Source: Lachnospiraceae bacterium (lineage in GTDB: Bacteria; Bacillota; Clostridia; Lachnospirales; Lachnospiraceae). Taken from it: a stretch of 64,000 nucleotides of DNA. Under the pieces are notes generated by a model. The model was given only the letters and a program-made list of their open reading frames with translations, was not told where the DNA came from and searched no databases. The stretch lies in NCBI GenBank assembly GCA_029067085.1, contig JAIEFE010000010.1, positions 85,748 to 149,747 of the forward strand, written 5' to 3'. Below, piece after piece: positions 25,909 to 35,086 of the stretch; the stretch's first letter is position 1, and every line of letters begins with the position of its first letter. Both the position numbers and the translations under genes were made by a program.

Positions 25909-28248
25909 TTATGGTTTCCAATAAATCTCAATGTTATCGCCGCTTTTAATGTTCTCCATATACTGCGCGCCTCTGCCGTTTAAGTTGGTGACAATACCGC
26001 TTCCCTCAGGCTTTGACAGATCAAAATCAATATACTCGAATACATCTACAAAGACATAATCCTTCTTGCCGGACAGCTTAATCTGCTCACCGTTCACCGT
26101 TACGATAATGGACACGGGTACATGTTTGTTTAACATTTCTTCCCGTCGCTTATTCTCTTCCGCCTTGGCGCGGGCGGCTTCCTCTTCCTTTGCTTTCGCT
26201 TTGGCTTTCGCTTCCTCCTCGGCACGTTTAACGCCGGGGCCCATCACGATCCTTGCGCCCTTACGGGTATTTTCTTCATCGGCCGCATCTTCTGATGTCT
26301 TGGAAACAGGCGCATCCGTATCGGAAGAAGCGCCGGCTTCCTGCGCGCTCTCCGTCTTCCCTGCCGCCTGCTGCTCTGTCGTTTTTGATGCAAGCGCAGA
26401 GAAACCGGCCGTACCCGCAGGTCTGTCTTCCCGTACCCGCTCTTCCTCTTCCTTTGCCTGTTCGTAAACCTCCACGTCAGAGAGCTGCAGCTCCTCCATC
26501 GTCCAGATCACGGAGAAGTTCTCATACACCTTCGTATCCATATCGGCAAGCTTATTGTTTACGTAGATGTTCATATTCCAGTCAATGACCACATCCATAA
26601 ATTCGGAAATCTGACGGACCGTGTAGTAACCTAAAATAGTAATCTCATCATTTTCCTGAATCTCGTAATACTCTGACTGCAGCTCCCCGTTCACGCTGGC
26701 AAATTTCGGCAGATCTACTTTCTTTTCGTTGACCTCCACCCACATCTTTGTCCCAAACTCAGGAAGTTCTCCCAGCATCATTTCCGCAGGTTCACCGGCG
26801 GTAGATTCCATCACTCTGATCTGGTCGTTTGCATGGATCAACGTGTAGATGTCCGCCTCGTTGCCGTTCACGGTAATCTGCGCCGCCTCTCCAAAATCGC
26901 CTCTGGCGATGCGCGGCTTTCCGTTCACCGTAAAGTTTAACTCCTTCCCTCGCTTGGGGAAGAGGCCGTCGCTTGCAAACTCCGCCTGCATGGCCGCGTC
27001 CACCACAGCCGCCTTGTTATTATCGTAAATCTTCACCCGCTGATCGTTGAAATAGACAAAAATGAAATTGTTGCTCTGCTCATAGTAGCTCAGACAAATA
27101 CCGATGGGCGTCACCATCAGGGAATCTTTTCTGGCGTCCGCATCCAAAAATTCGATGCCCTGCATGACTTCCTCGCCTCTGACCGCCACACGTTCGCTCT
27201 GAATATCCAGCTTCTCCGCAAGCGCCTTCGTGTAGCCTGGGAGCTTTCCGCCGCCGCCCACCACAAACACTGCGCTGACGGACTTATCGCCGTTCAACTC
27301 CTTGATCTTAGCCGCCACCTGACTGGTCATATTCTCGATCACGTCAGCCGCCACATTCTCCACTGCCTCGGAAGTAATTGTCTGCGTCAGTCCCATGATA
27401 TCCTTGTACTCAATCACTTCCTTTACGCCGGTCTCCCGCTTGATCTGCTCCGCCGTAGCAAAGTCAACCAGACAGTGCTTCGCGACCACCTCTGTGAGGG
27501 AATCCCCCGCAATGGGGATCATGCCGTAAGCAATGATGCTGCCGTCTCTGGTGACGGAGATATCCGATGTACCCGCGCCCACATCCACCAGAGCAATATT
27601 CAGCATACGGTACATCTCAGGAATGGCAACCTGAATCGCCGCAATAGGCTCCAGCGTCAGATTCACCACATCGAGACCTGCCACGCCAACCGCCTTGTAG
27701 AGTCCGTCTACCACATCTTCCGGCAGGAAAGTGGCGATCAGATCCGCTCCGATGGTCTTCGCCTTATGTCCCTCCAGATTCCCTATCGTGTAACCGTTCA
27801 TATAATAGCGTACTACCGAATAACCGACACAGTAGAATTTCATGTCCATGTCGTTCTTTTCCAGAAATTCCTGATAGGCCCTCTCCACGCCCGTGGAATC
27901 CAGAGCGTAGATATCCTCTCCTGTGATCTCTCTGTCAGTCTCAAGTTCCTGATCCACCCTTATAGTCACCGTCTGCAGCACGCGACCCGCCGCCGCGATA
28001 CAAACGTCCTTCAAAGGCCTGCCGAGGTATCCCTCAAGCTCGGCCTTGACCTCCTTAATGGTCTCGCCGACCTTATAGATATCATGAATCTGCCCGTCCA
28101 GCATGGCCCTTGTCTGATGTTCTCTGATGCTCTGTTTCACCACATGAAACTTACCGCCCGTGCGATAGCCCACCGTACCCACGATGCTTCTTGTCCCAAT
28201 ATCCAAGCCAAACACTAATTGTCCCGGAAATTTCTTTGCTTCTGCCAC
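25909..28248 (-). CDS. FtsA/PilM-like actin-fold ATPase with long C-terminal extension
   Basis: 779 residues. The first 380 are an FtsA-like ATPase: FGLDIGTRSIVGTVGY (phosphate 1), ALVDVGAGTSDISV (phosphate 2) and VFVVGGGGKLPGY (adenosine motif). The remainder is not in E. coli FtsA: two or three short beta-rich modules (about 410-590), a low-complexity linker and a long charged helix (about 625-705), then a final 70-residue module with VTVNGEQIKL, FVDVFEYIDFDL and SGDNIEIYW that looks like a ThiS-type beta-grasp fold. The classical FtsA membrane helix is missing. The GTG start has GGGGGA upstream and overlaps coaE by 34 nt. Placement with coaE and polA suggests a core role, perhaps in division or envelope assembly. 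Confidence 0.85.
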   Translation of the reverse strand: MAEAKKFPGQLVFGLDIGTRSIVGTVGYRTGGKFHVVKQSIREHQTRAMLDGQIHDIYKVGETIKEVKAELEGYLGRPLKDVCIAAAGRVLQTVTIRVDQELETDREITGEDIYALDSTGVERAYQEFLEKNDMDMKFYCVGYSVVRYYMNGYTIGNLEGHKAKTIGADLIATFLPEDVVDGLYKAVGVAGLDVVNLTLEPIAAIQVAIPEMYRMLNIALVDVGAGTSDISVTRDGSIIAYGMIPIAGDSLTEVVAKHCLVDFATAEQIKRETGVKEVIEYKDIMGLTQTITSEAVENVAADVIENMTSQVAAKIKELNGDKSVSAVFVVGGGGKLPGYTKALAEKLDIQSERVAVRGEEVMQGIEFLDADARKDSLMVTPIGICLSYYEQSNNFIFVYFNDQRVKIYDNNKAAVVDAAMQAEFASDGLFPKRGKELNFTVNGKPRIARGDFGEAAQITVNGNEADIYTLIHANDQIRVMESTAGEPAEMMLGELPEFGTKMWVEVNEKKVDLPKFASVNGELQSEYYEIQENDEITILGYYTVRQISEFMDVVIDWNMNIYVNNKLADMDTKVYENFSVIWTMEELQLSDVEVYEQAKEEEERVREDRPAGTAGFSALASKTTEQQAAGKTESAQEAGASSDTDAPVSKTSEDAADEENTRKGARIVMGPGVKRAEEEAKAKAKAKEEEAARAKAEENKRREEMLNKHVPVSIIVTVNGEQIKLSGKKDYVFVDVFEYIDFDLSKPEGSGIVTNLNGRGAQYMENIKSGDNIEIYWKP

Positions 28249-28841
28249 TGGTCTTCCCCCAATTCTTTCTCTATTTGTTTATAAACGCTCGAAAGCGCAC
28301 CGTTGTTCTCGATCACAACATCACAATTCGCGAGAAAGGCTTCCTCTGCGAGCTGGCTTTTCAGGATAGCGTCAATCTTTTCATCCGTGTATCCTCTGTT
28401 CTTCTTCAGCCTGCGCCGCCTGATACTTTCTCCGGCGCGAATATACCATAACCCGTCCACGATCCCGACATAACCCTCTTCGATCAGAAGCGCCGCTTCA
28501 ATAAACAGATAGTCTCTCTTTCCGCTTTTCCTTTCCTTCTCAATTTCCGAGAGGAGATATGCTTTCACCGCCGGGTGTACGATCGCATTTACCTTTTGCA
28601 AAAGCGTCTTGTCGCCAAAGATGACATCCGCCATTTTTCGCCTCTCAATCTCGCCCGCCGCATCCAGGATGTCCTCTCCCAGGAGGGCGATCAACGGCTC
28701 GTAACATACTCCGCCGGGCTCCTCCAGAGCCTTCGCCGCCAGATCTGCTTTGATTACGCGACAGTTATACTTTTCAGCAAGAAAGTCGAGTACCACCGAT
28801 TTCCCTGCGCCCACGCCGCCTGTGATTCCTATAACTCTCAT
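28215..28841 (-). CDS. coaE: Dephospho-CoA kinase
   Basis: 208 residues. MRVIGITGGVGAGKSVVLDFL is the P-loop start of CoaE (shown across 20 residues of the family pattern), followed by KADLAAKALEEPG and IEAALLIEEG. It phosphorylates the 3' hydroxyl of dephospho-CoA, the last step of coenzyme A synthesis. It begins 3 nt after polA ends and its last 34 nt overlap the FtsA-like gene, so the three are translated from one message. Confidence 0.95.
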   Translation of the reverse strand: MRVIGITGGVGAGKSVVLDFLAEKYNCRVIKADLAAKALEEPGGVCYEPLIALLGEDILDAAGEIERRKMADVIFGDKTLLQKVNAIVHPAVKAYLLSEIEKERKSGKRDYLFIEAALLIEEGYVGIVDGLWYIRAGESIRRRRLKKNRGYTDEKIDAILKSQLAEEAFLANCDVVIENNGALSSVYKQIEKELGEDQWQKQRNFRDN

Positions 28842-28844
28842 ATC

Positions 28845-31553
28845 TTACTTTGCCTCGTACCAGTCTGAACCGGTATGCAGATCGATCTCCAGCCGTACGG
28901 AAAGTTCCGCCGCCTGCTGCATTTCCTCCATGAGGATACGGCGCACTGCCTCCTCCTCCGTCTTTTCCGTCTCAATCAGCAGTTCGTCGTGTACCTGCAG
29001 AATCAGACGGGATTTCAGGTTTTCCTGATACAGCCTCTCCCACACCCGGATCATGGCGATCTTCATGATATCCGCCGCCGTTCCCTGAATGGGTGAATTC
29101 ATGGCTACCCGCTCCCCGAAGGAACGCTGCATAAAGTTATTGGAAAAAAGTTCCGGGATGGGTCGTCTGCGGCCATACATGGTCGTCACAAAGCCCTGCT
29201 TCTTGGCCTCCGCCACCATATTGTCCAGGAAGCGCTTCACTCCCGGATAAGTTTCAAAATACTGATCGATATAGTCAGCCGCCTCCTTCTTGGAAATGCT
29301 TAAGTCCTGACTTAAGCCGAAGGAACTGATGCCATAGACAATGCCGAAATTGACCGCCTTGGCATTTCGCCGCTGCAGATCCGTCACCTCGTCAAAAGGC
29401 GTGTGGAACACTTTGGAGGCTGTGATGCGGTGGATGTCCTCCTCCATCTGATAAGCCTCGATCAACTGCTTGTCGTCAGACATATGCGCCAGAATGCGCA
29501 GCTCGATCTGGGAGTAGTCCGCATCCATAAAAAGACATTCCTCTTTGGGAACAAACACCTTGCGGATGCTTCGTCCCAGTTCCATACGCATGGGGATATT
29601 CTGCAGATTTGGTTCTGTCGAACTGATCCGCCCCGTTGCGGTGATGGTCTGATTGAAAGTCGAATGGATCCTGCCATCCTCCGCAATACAGGCAAAAAGT
29701 CCTTCCGCGTAGGTGGACTTTAACTTGGCAAGCCCTCGGTACTCCAAAATATGCGAAACGATGGGGTAATCCGCAGAAAGCTTTTCCAGCACATCCGCCG
29801 CCGTGGAGTACCCTGTCTTTGTCTTTTTGCCGCCCTGAATCCCCATCTTTTCAAAGAGGATCTCCCCGAGCTGCTTGGGCGAATTGATATTGAACTCGCA
29901 CCCCGCCTGCCGGTAGATCGCCTGCTCCAACTCGCCGATCCTGCCGGTCAGAGCCTCACCGTAAGCCTTGAGCTGCTCCGGCTGTACCAGAACGCCGATG
30001 CGTTCCATATCAAAGAGCACTCTGGTCAGAGGCATTTCAATCTCGTAAAACAGCTTCTCCATTCCCTGCTCGGAGAGCTTTTTTCTCAGGACAGGAGCCG
30101 CCGCAAGCGCCACATAGGCCTGATAGCACGCATACTGTGCAAAATCCTCCGGCGTTTTTTCATAGGCTTCGCTGTAGCTCCCCTTCCCGCAGACCTGTGC
30201 CCTGTCCGGAATGGTCAGAGAAAGCTGCTCCCCGGCAATGTCCTCAGGCTCGTAATCGTTTTTTAAGGGATTCAGCAGATAGGCCGCCACCAGAATATCA
30301 AAATACCGCCTATTCCGGTACGGGTGCATCACATCCCGACCGCCTGCCGCCGTCCGCCATCTGCACGCTCTGTCAGGCTCCTCTATCATGCCATACTGGC
30401 CTTTGAGGCCAAAGGTGTTTAGTTTACATAACTCATCTAAAAGCAACGCTGTCAGTCGTTCCCGCAGAAACGCCGCCGTCACTTTCTCCTGACAGGGCAG
30501 AAATACGATTTCTTCCTCTGAGAGTGCAAGCGCCACCCCCATGCAGCTCTCCGGCGTCCCGTCATCCAAAAAAGCGAAAAAACCGATCTCCTCACGCTCT
30601 CCACAGGCCGAAAACAGCGCCTCCGCCTCGGAAAAGTCCGTCACTGTACGAAAGTGCGATGCCTGTTCGTTCACCACCGCCACATCCCTTCCAAAACGAG
30701 AGAGCATATTCTTAAATTCTAACTGCTTACAGAGCACGTAAGCTTCCTCTGTGTAGAAATTCCCGATCTTCGCCTCGTCAAAAGAAAAGGCAATGGGAGC
30801 CTCCACATTGATGGTGGCAAGCACCTTGCTCAGATCCGCAAGTGCTCTGTTCTCGATCAGAGATTCCCTGACCGCCTTCTTAGTAATCTCCTCCACATGG
30901 TCGTAAATCGCTTCCAGAGAGCCGTAGGTCACCATCAGCTCCGTGGCCGTCTTCTCTCCCACCTTGGGTACACCGGGTATGTTGTCCGCCGTATCCCCCA
31001 TCAGCGCTTTCAGATCAATGAACTGTGCAGGCGTCACCTGATAGGCTGCCTCCACATCCTTTGCATAATAGTCCTCTACCTCCGTGCGGCCGCCCTTCGT
31101 CTTGGGAATGCGGATGCGGATGTGATCGGTCGCGATCTGCAGAAGATCACGGTCCCCCGAAACCAGAGAGACCTCCATTCCTTCCTTCTCCGCACGTCTT
31201 GCAATGGTTCCAAGAATATCGTCCGCTTCCAGCCCTGCCTGCTCCACCACACAGATGCCCATGGCCAAAAGAAGTTCTTTCATCACGGGTACCTGCTCAC
31301 GAAGCTCCGTCGGCATAGGTTTCCTGGTACCCTTGTAATCCTTGTAGATCTCGTGGCGAAAAGTAGGCGCGTGCACATCAAAAGCCACTGTCAGATAATC
31401 CGCCCGTTCCTCCTCCAAAATCTTAAACATGATATTCAAAAAACCATAGATCGCGTTGGTATGGAGGCCCTGCCCGTTCGTCAAGTCAGGCACACCGTAA
31501 AATGCTCTGTTTAATATGCTGTGACCATCTATCAAAACCAGTTTCTGTGCCAT
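28845..31553 (-). CDS. polA: DNA polymerase I
   Basis: 902 residues in three parts. About 1-290: 5'-3' exonuclease with DVHAPTFRHE, EADDILGTIAR and GDTADNIPGVPKVGEKTA. About 305-490: a proofreading-like domain without the Asp/Glu metal residues (FFAFLDDGTPESCMG in place of the exo I motif), so 3'-5' exonuclease activity is probably lost, as in Bacillus. About 500-902: polymerase with motif A DADYSQIELRILAH, motif B RRNAKAVNFGIVYG and motif C VHDELLIE. It fills gaps and removes RNA primers. It heads the polA-coaE-ftsA-like unit. Confidence 0.97.
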   Translation of the reverse strand: MAQKLVLIDGHSILNRAFYGVPDLTNGQGLHTNAIYGFLNIMFKILEEERADYLTVAFDVHAPTFRHEIYKDYKGTRKPMPTELREQVPVMKELLLAMGICVVEQAGLEADDILGTIARRAEKEGMEVSLVSGDRDLLQIATDHIRIRIPKTKGGRTEVEDYYAKDVEAAYQVTPAQFIDLKALMGDTADNIPGVPKVGEKTATELMVTYGSLEAIYDHVEEITKKAVRESLIENRALADLSKVLATINVEAPIAFSFDEAKIGNFYTEEAYVLCKQLEFKNMLSRFGRDVAVVNEQASHFRTVTDFSEAEALFSACGEREEIGFFAFLDDGTPESCMGVALALSEEEIVFLPCQEKVTAAFLRERLTALLLDELCKLNTFGLKGQYGMIEEPDRACRWRTAAGGRDVMHPYRNRRYFDILVAAYLLNPLKNDYEPEDIAGEQLSLTIPDRAQVCGKGSYSEAYEKTPEDFAQYACYQAYVALAAAPVLRKKLSEQGMEKLFYEIEMPLTRVLFDMERIGVLVQPEQLKAYGEALTGRIGELEQAIYRQAGCEFNINSPKQLGEILFEKMGIQGGKKTKTGYSTAADVLEKLSADYPIVSHILEYRGLAKLKSTYAEGLFACIAEDGRIHSTFNQTITATGRISSTEPNLQNIPMRMELGRSIRKVFVPKEECLFMDADYSQIELRILAHMSDDKQLIEAYQMEEDIHRITASKVFHTPFDEVTDLQRRNAKAVNFGIVYGISSFGLSQDLSISKKEAADYIDQYFETYPGVKRFLDNMVAEAKKQGFVTTMYGRRRPIPELFSNNFMQRSFGERVAMNSPIQGTAADIMKIAMIRVWERLYQENLKSRLILQVHDELLIETEKTEEEAVRRILMEEMQQAAELSVRLEIDLHTGSDWYEAK

Positions 31554-31599
31554 TTATATCTACATCCTCACTTGTTTTCCATCTTCATTCCGATCGTGC

Positions 31600-31929
31600 T
31601 CACATGGATACGATGACCACTGCCGCCACGATCGCCGCCGCCACTGCAAGCTCCAGCCCGAACAGAACGCGCCTCAGGATCCGATTGACCCGTATCCTGT
31701 CGTCCGCGCTTTCCAGCGTCTCCAAAAGTGCCTCCTGCAGGTTAAAATTATTCCCCTGTTCAAGCTGCTCCAATCCCTCCGCTACCAGAAATTGAATGGA
31801 CAGCTCCTCCTTGCACTCAGGGCACTCCTCGATATGTTCCACAAATTCCGCCAAATCATACCCGTCCAATTCGCCGTTCAGAAAGGAGGGTATCATTTTC
31901 TCCGCTTCTTTACAGTTCATATCCGCCAT
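31600..31929 (-). CDS. Zinc-finger (zf-HC2) anti-sigma-like membrane protein
   Basis: 109 residues. MNCKEAEKMIPSFLNGEL and HIEECPECKEEL give the His-x3-Cys-x2-Cys zinc motif of ZAS-type anti-sigma factors. The C-terminus is a single membrane segment (about 85-107), so the finger faces the cytoplasm. No sigma factor gene is nearby, which makes it an orphan. The ATG at 31929 follows GGGAAAGG closely, with a second ATG three codons later; longer frames to 31998 have no ribosome site. Confidence 0.75.
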   Translation of the reverse strand: MADMNCKEAEKMIPSFLNGELDGYDLAEFVEHIEECPECKEELSIQFLVAEGLEQLEQGNNFNLQEALLETLESADDRIRVNRILRRVLFGLELAVAAAIVAAVVIVSM

Positions 31930-32049
31930 GCCTTTCCCGATATGTTTCCGACTCTGCTCATACGCAAATATTATATACCAATACAGGGATGTTTGCAAAG
32001 TAAAAACTTGAGAAAGGAAGCGGAAAACTCGGTAAAAAGTATTATAAGA

Positions 32050-32074
32050 AACCCGGGAGTTCTCCTCCCGGGTT
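32050..32074 (-). terminator. Intrinsic terminator after the GH25 gene
   Basis: Perfect 10-bp GC-rich arms AACCCGGGAG / CTCCCGGGTT with a 5-nt loop, followed on the minus strand by a T-rich stretch. It lies 40 nt after the stop of the GH25 lysozyme gene. Confidence 0.8.
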
Positions 32075-32114
32075 CTATATGCTCACTCTTCTCTTTTTCT
32101 CATATTACAAGATT

Positions 32115-33266
32115 CTACTGCGCAGGCATCTCAGCAGGCGTTGTTTCCGGCTCTGCAGGCGGTTCCGGCACAATGGCCGTCGCTATGCCCTTTTTATTTA
32201 CCTCGTAGTTCACGCCATCCACCGTTACGGTTACATTGCGCTGCAGCGCGCCTGTCGCAGGATCATAATAATAGACATTGCCGTCGGGTCTGGTCACCAG
32301 CCCCCGCATCATCACTGCATTCTCGTCAAAATAGTAATCCTCGCCCTGAATCGTCACATCCTCCCGCAGAGCGTGACCGTCTTTTGTGGCAAGAAAATAT
32401 CTGCCCGTCTCATCCTCAAACCAACAGCCTTTCTGCACGAAGCCGCTCTCGTCAAGATGGTATTTTCTGTCCTCCCAGCTCACCCAACAGTTTCGCTGCA
32501 TCCGATAACCCGCATAGAACACGGTCTGATCCCCCCGCTTTGCAAAACCGTCCGCCACGATGATGGAGGAATAATCTTTAAACTGATAATTCATATCCAC
32601 TCTCGTGGGAATTCCCGCGACACTGCCGTGGGAGGTATTCTGCCAGAAGGAAGCGCCGTCATATTCCAGTGCGTCCGCATACTGTGCCACCCACTTGTCA
32701 TAGCCGATGTTGCCGATCTTGTCGCGGAACATATTCCGGCTGGAATAGACCACCGGATAGTAACCGTTCGCCTCAATGATGGAACAGAACGCATTGATCA
32801 GAGCGTGCAGCTGTTCCTGAGACATGCTTTTATGACAGGGAGCTTCCACATCGTAAACCACCGGATAGCTTACCGTGTAATTGCCGATCCATTGAAGCAG
32901 CTGATTCGCTTCGTTCTGCGCCTGCTCCACCGTGGAGGCATAGGAATATAAATAGACTCCCGTGCGCAGTCCCGCAGCGTTTGCACCATTCATATTGGCA
33001 TCAAAATAGGGGTCGATACCGGAGTTTGTGCTGCCGGCCTTTACAAACACAAAGGAAATACCCGAGGATGGCACCTGACTCCAGTCGATGCCGAGATTGT
33101 GTTTAGAAACGTCAATGCCTCTGGCAATTGAGCTGCCGGCACCGATCGCCTGCGCCTGTACCGCAGGTGTGAGGGCAAGCGTCACCGCAAGTCCCATTGC
33201 AAGGAGACTTTTCGCACCCCTTACTTTTTTATGTAAGACTCCTGCCCTTGCTTTTCGCTTTATCAT
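32115..33266 (-). CDS. Secreted GH25 lysozyme-like muramidase with cell-wall-binding repeats
   Basis: 383 residues. A basic N-terminus and hydrophobic signal segment (about 19-40, cleavage near AQA) precede a GH25 domain: RGIDVSKHN, FVFVKAG, YPVVYDVEAP with the catalytic Asp-x-Glu pair, and the closing VDMNYQF. From about 250 on there are short Trp/Tyr repeats (WVSWEDRKYHLDESG, GCWFEDETGRYFL, DVTIQGEDYYFDENA) of choline- or glucan-binding type, then a Pro/Glu tail. It cuts the peptidoglycan sugar chain. ATG at 33266 is the last start before the signal peptide, though its ribosome site is weak. WalR-like boxes lie about 95 nt upstream. Confidence 0.88.
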   Translation of the reverse strand: MIKRKARAGVLHKKVRGAKSLLAMGLAVTLALTPAVQAQAIGAGSSIARGIDVSKHNLGIDWSQVPSSGISFVFVKAGSTNSGIDPYFDANMNGANAAGLRTGVYLYSYASTVEQAQNEANQLLQWIGNYTVSYPVVYDVEAPCHKSMSQEQLHALINAFCSIIEANGYYPVVYSSRNMFRDKIGNIGYDKWVAQYADALEYDGASFWQNTSHGSVAGIPTRVDMNYQFKDYSSIIVADGFAKRGDQTVFYAGYRMQRNCWVSWEDRKYHLDESGFVQKGCWFEDETGRYFLATKDGHALREDVTIQGEDYYFDENAVMMRGLVTRPDGNVYYYDPATGALQRNVTVTVDGVNYEVNKKGIATAIVPEPPAEPETTPAEMPAQ

Positions 33267-33358
33267 TTGTACTTTACATCCGACGATATGGCCGGACCGT
33301 TCCCTTTCGTATTTTCTGTTCGTTCTCTTTTGCAGAGATTGTCCCGCAGTATGACTTT

Positions 33359-33415
33359 GTAACATTTCTATTACAAATTATTATGAAATATTACAATTTG
33401 TCACATTTTGTAACA
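33359..33415 (-). promoter_or_regulatory. WalR-like box cluster upstream of the GH25 gene
   Basis: On the minus strand TGTAATAGAAATGTTAC (33359-33375) fits the Bacillus WalR consensus TGTWAH-N5-TGTWAH exactly. Three more half sites, TGTTAC, TGTGAC and TGTAAT, start at exact 10-nt steps (33415, 33405, 33395). A weak -35 (TTGTAA) inside the box and CATACT as -10 would have a 17-bp spacer. Control of a wall hydrolase by WalR would make sense; binding is inference. Confidence 0.45.
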
Positions 33416-33494
33416 ATCTTTTTCCACTATACCATGTTTTTCTCACATTGTATAGATTTTTTTGAAAAAACGGAACGGTAAAATCTGGAAGATA

Positions 33495-34355
33495 TCATTC
33501 GTTTGGCCGGTAATAAAACCGCCCCCACAGCTCCTCCGTCCGAATCGCGTTGACAAAGGCAGCGTCATCCGCCTCCTTTACCGCAGCGATCACCTCCTTG
33601 CTCTCCTGCCTTGAAACCACGGAATAGACGACTTTTCTCTTCTCATGCCCGTAGGAACCCTCTCCGCTTAAGATCGTAGCGCCATGCATGCTGACTGTGT
33701 TGATTGCCGTGCACACCTTGTCTGCCTTGTTGGTCACGATAAAGAGCGTCTGTTTCTGGTAACGCTTGTAGAGCATGTGCAGGACCTGAGTGGAGGTGTA
33801 CTGATAGATGATCGAGTAGAGAGCCTTATCGAAGCCGAATAAGAGGCCTGCTATCATGATGATCACCACGTTGAAGGCAAGAACGAAATTCCAGGCATCC
33901 ACACCCTTTTTTTCCGACAGATAGATGGAGATAAAGTCCGTGCCGCCAGTGGTGGCATTCATGGCCAGGCACTGGCTGATTGCAAAGCCCCCTATGATAC
34001 CGCCGAAGATACTGATCAAAAGAGTGTCGTAGGTCACCGCAATATCGGGGATCACATCCGTCATGATACTTGTCACGAGAATGGAAAGGCAGGAATATAG
34101 CGTAAACTTCTTGCCGATAAAGCGAAACCCAATATAGACCGGCACCGCATTCAGCAGGAGATTCACCGGCGTATACGGAACCTGTATGCCTAAGAAAATC
34201 CTGCATACGCTCTGGATCAAAATCGTCAGCCCCGTGGCGCCGCCGGGATAAAGTCCCCCGGTACTTACAAAAGTCTTGATATTGACCGCAAGCAGCGCCG
34301 ACGCCGCACAGATCACAATAATCCTCCTGCCGTCCTTTTTCAGATCAAATGTCAT
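33495..34355 (-). CDS. YitT family membrane protein
   Basis: 286 residues. Five to six membrane segments (NIKTFVSTGGLYPGGATGLTIL start and the ATTGGTDFISIYLS motif are typical of the YitT family) are followed by a cytoplasmic DUF2179 domain (about 215-280). Function is unproven; family members are often called putative transporters. ATG at 34355 has GGGGGA 7 nt upstream; other in-frame starts to 34418 overlap the upstream gene. It lies directly after the dCMP deaminase gene. Confidence 0.9.
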   Translation of the reverse strand: MTFDLKKDGRRIIVICAASALLAVNIKTFVSTGGLYPGGATGLTILIQSVCRIFLGIQVPYTPVNLLLNAVPVYIGFRFIGKKFTLYSCLSILVTSIMTDVIPDIAVTYDTLLISIFGGIIGGFAISQCLAMNATTGGTDFISIYLSEKKGVDAWNFVLAFNVVIIMIAGLLFGFDKALYSIIYQYTSTQVLHMLYKRYQKQTLFIVTNKADKVCTAINTVSMHGATILSGEGSYGHEKRKVVYSVVSRQESKEVIAAVKEADDAAFVNAIRTEELWGRFYYRPNE

Positions 34356-34396
34356 AGCGCATTCCCCCATCCATAACTTTTTCAATAATACAGAAT

Positions 34397-34888
34397 CTAG
34401 GCTTCCCGCACATACCACTCCAAATCCTTCGCGGAGATGACACGATAATTATTCTCTCCCTCTCCCGTGCGAAGTATCACACGGTCGATTCCCGCCTGAA
34501 TGATCTGCCGTGCGCAGAGCGGGCAGGGTTTCGCCTCGTGCAGGGAACAATCATCCGGATTGATGCTTGTCAGATACAGATCAGCCCCCAAAGTCTGCTC
34601 CCTTGAACAGTTTAAAAGGGCGTTTGCCTCCGCATGGATCGCTCTGCACATGGCGTACCCCTCGCCCTGATGCATATTCCGTTTGATGCGCGGGCATTCC
34701 CCGATATCGCAGCAATTCTCAAATCCTCTGGGCGAACCGTTATAACCGGTGGAGAGGACTACATCGTTTTTGACGACCACCGCACCGTATTTTCTCTTTA
34801 AGCAAGTGCTTCTGTAAGCAAAAACCTCCGCGCAGTTTAAGTAGGTGTCTTCCTTGGATATTCTTTTGTTTCCTGATGGTTTGACCAT
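34397..34888 (-). CDS. Deoxycytidylate deaminase family protein (ComEB-like)
   Basis: 163 residues. The zinc site of cytidine/dCMP deaminases is complete: HAEANALL (His and catalytic Glu) and PCPLCARQI (two Cys). An additional Cys/His cluster in ENCCDIGECPRIKRNMHQGEG is the second zinc site of dCMP deaminases. It probably converts dCMP to dUMP for thymidylate synthesis; late competence ComEB proteins look the same. ATG at 34888 with GGAGG 6 nt upstream. Confidence 0.9.
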   Translation of the reverse strand: MVKPSGNKRISKEDTYLNCAEVFAYRSTCLKRKYGAVVVKNDVVLSTGYNGSPRGFENCCDIGECPRIKRNMHQGEGYAMCRAIHAEANALLNCSREQTLGADLYLTSINPDDCSLHEAKPCPLCARQIIQAGIDRVILRTGEGENNYRVISAKDLEWYVREA

Positions 34889-35052
34889 GGCGCGCCTCCA
34901 ATCCATTGTCTCTTGTCTGTTCTTATCAGTATAGCAGACGCGGGACGCTCTTTCAATGAAGAAGGGCTCGTAATTCTGCTTTTATTATTCATTCTTTTTA
35001 CTTTTACCCTATTTTTCACGAAATATTGTACTGTATCAAAAAACAATAAAAA

Positions 35053-35071
35053 CTGATCATCTTATGATCAG
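35053..35071. promoter_or_regulatory. Inverted repeat in front of the XRE regulator gene
   Basis: Perfect 8-bp arms CTGATCAT / ATGATCAG around CTT, ending 16 nt before the start codon. A dyad of this size directly before a small helix-turn-helix gene is a natural candidate for its own operator. Confidence 0.45.
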
Positions 35072-35086
35072 AGAAAAGAGGCTGAT

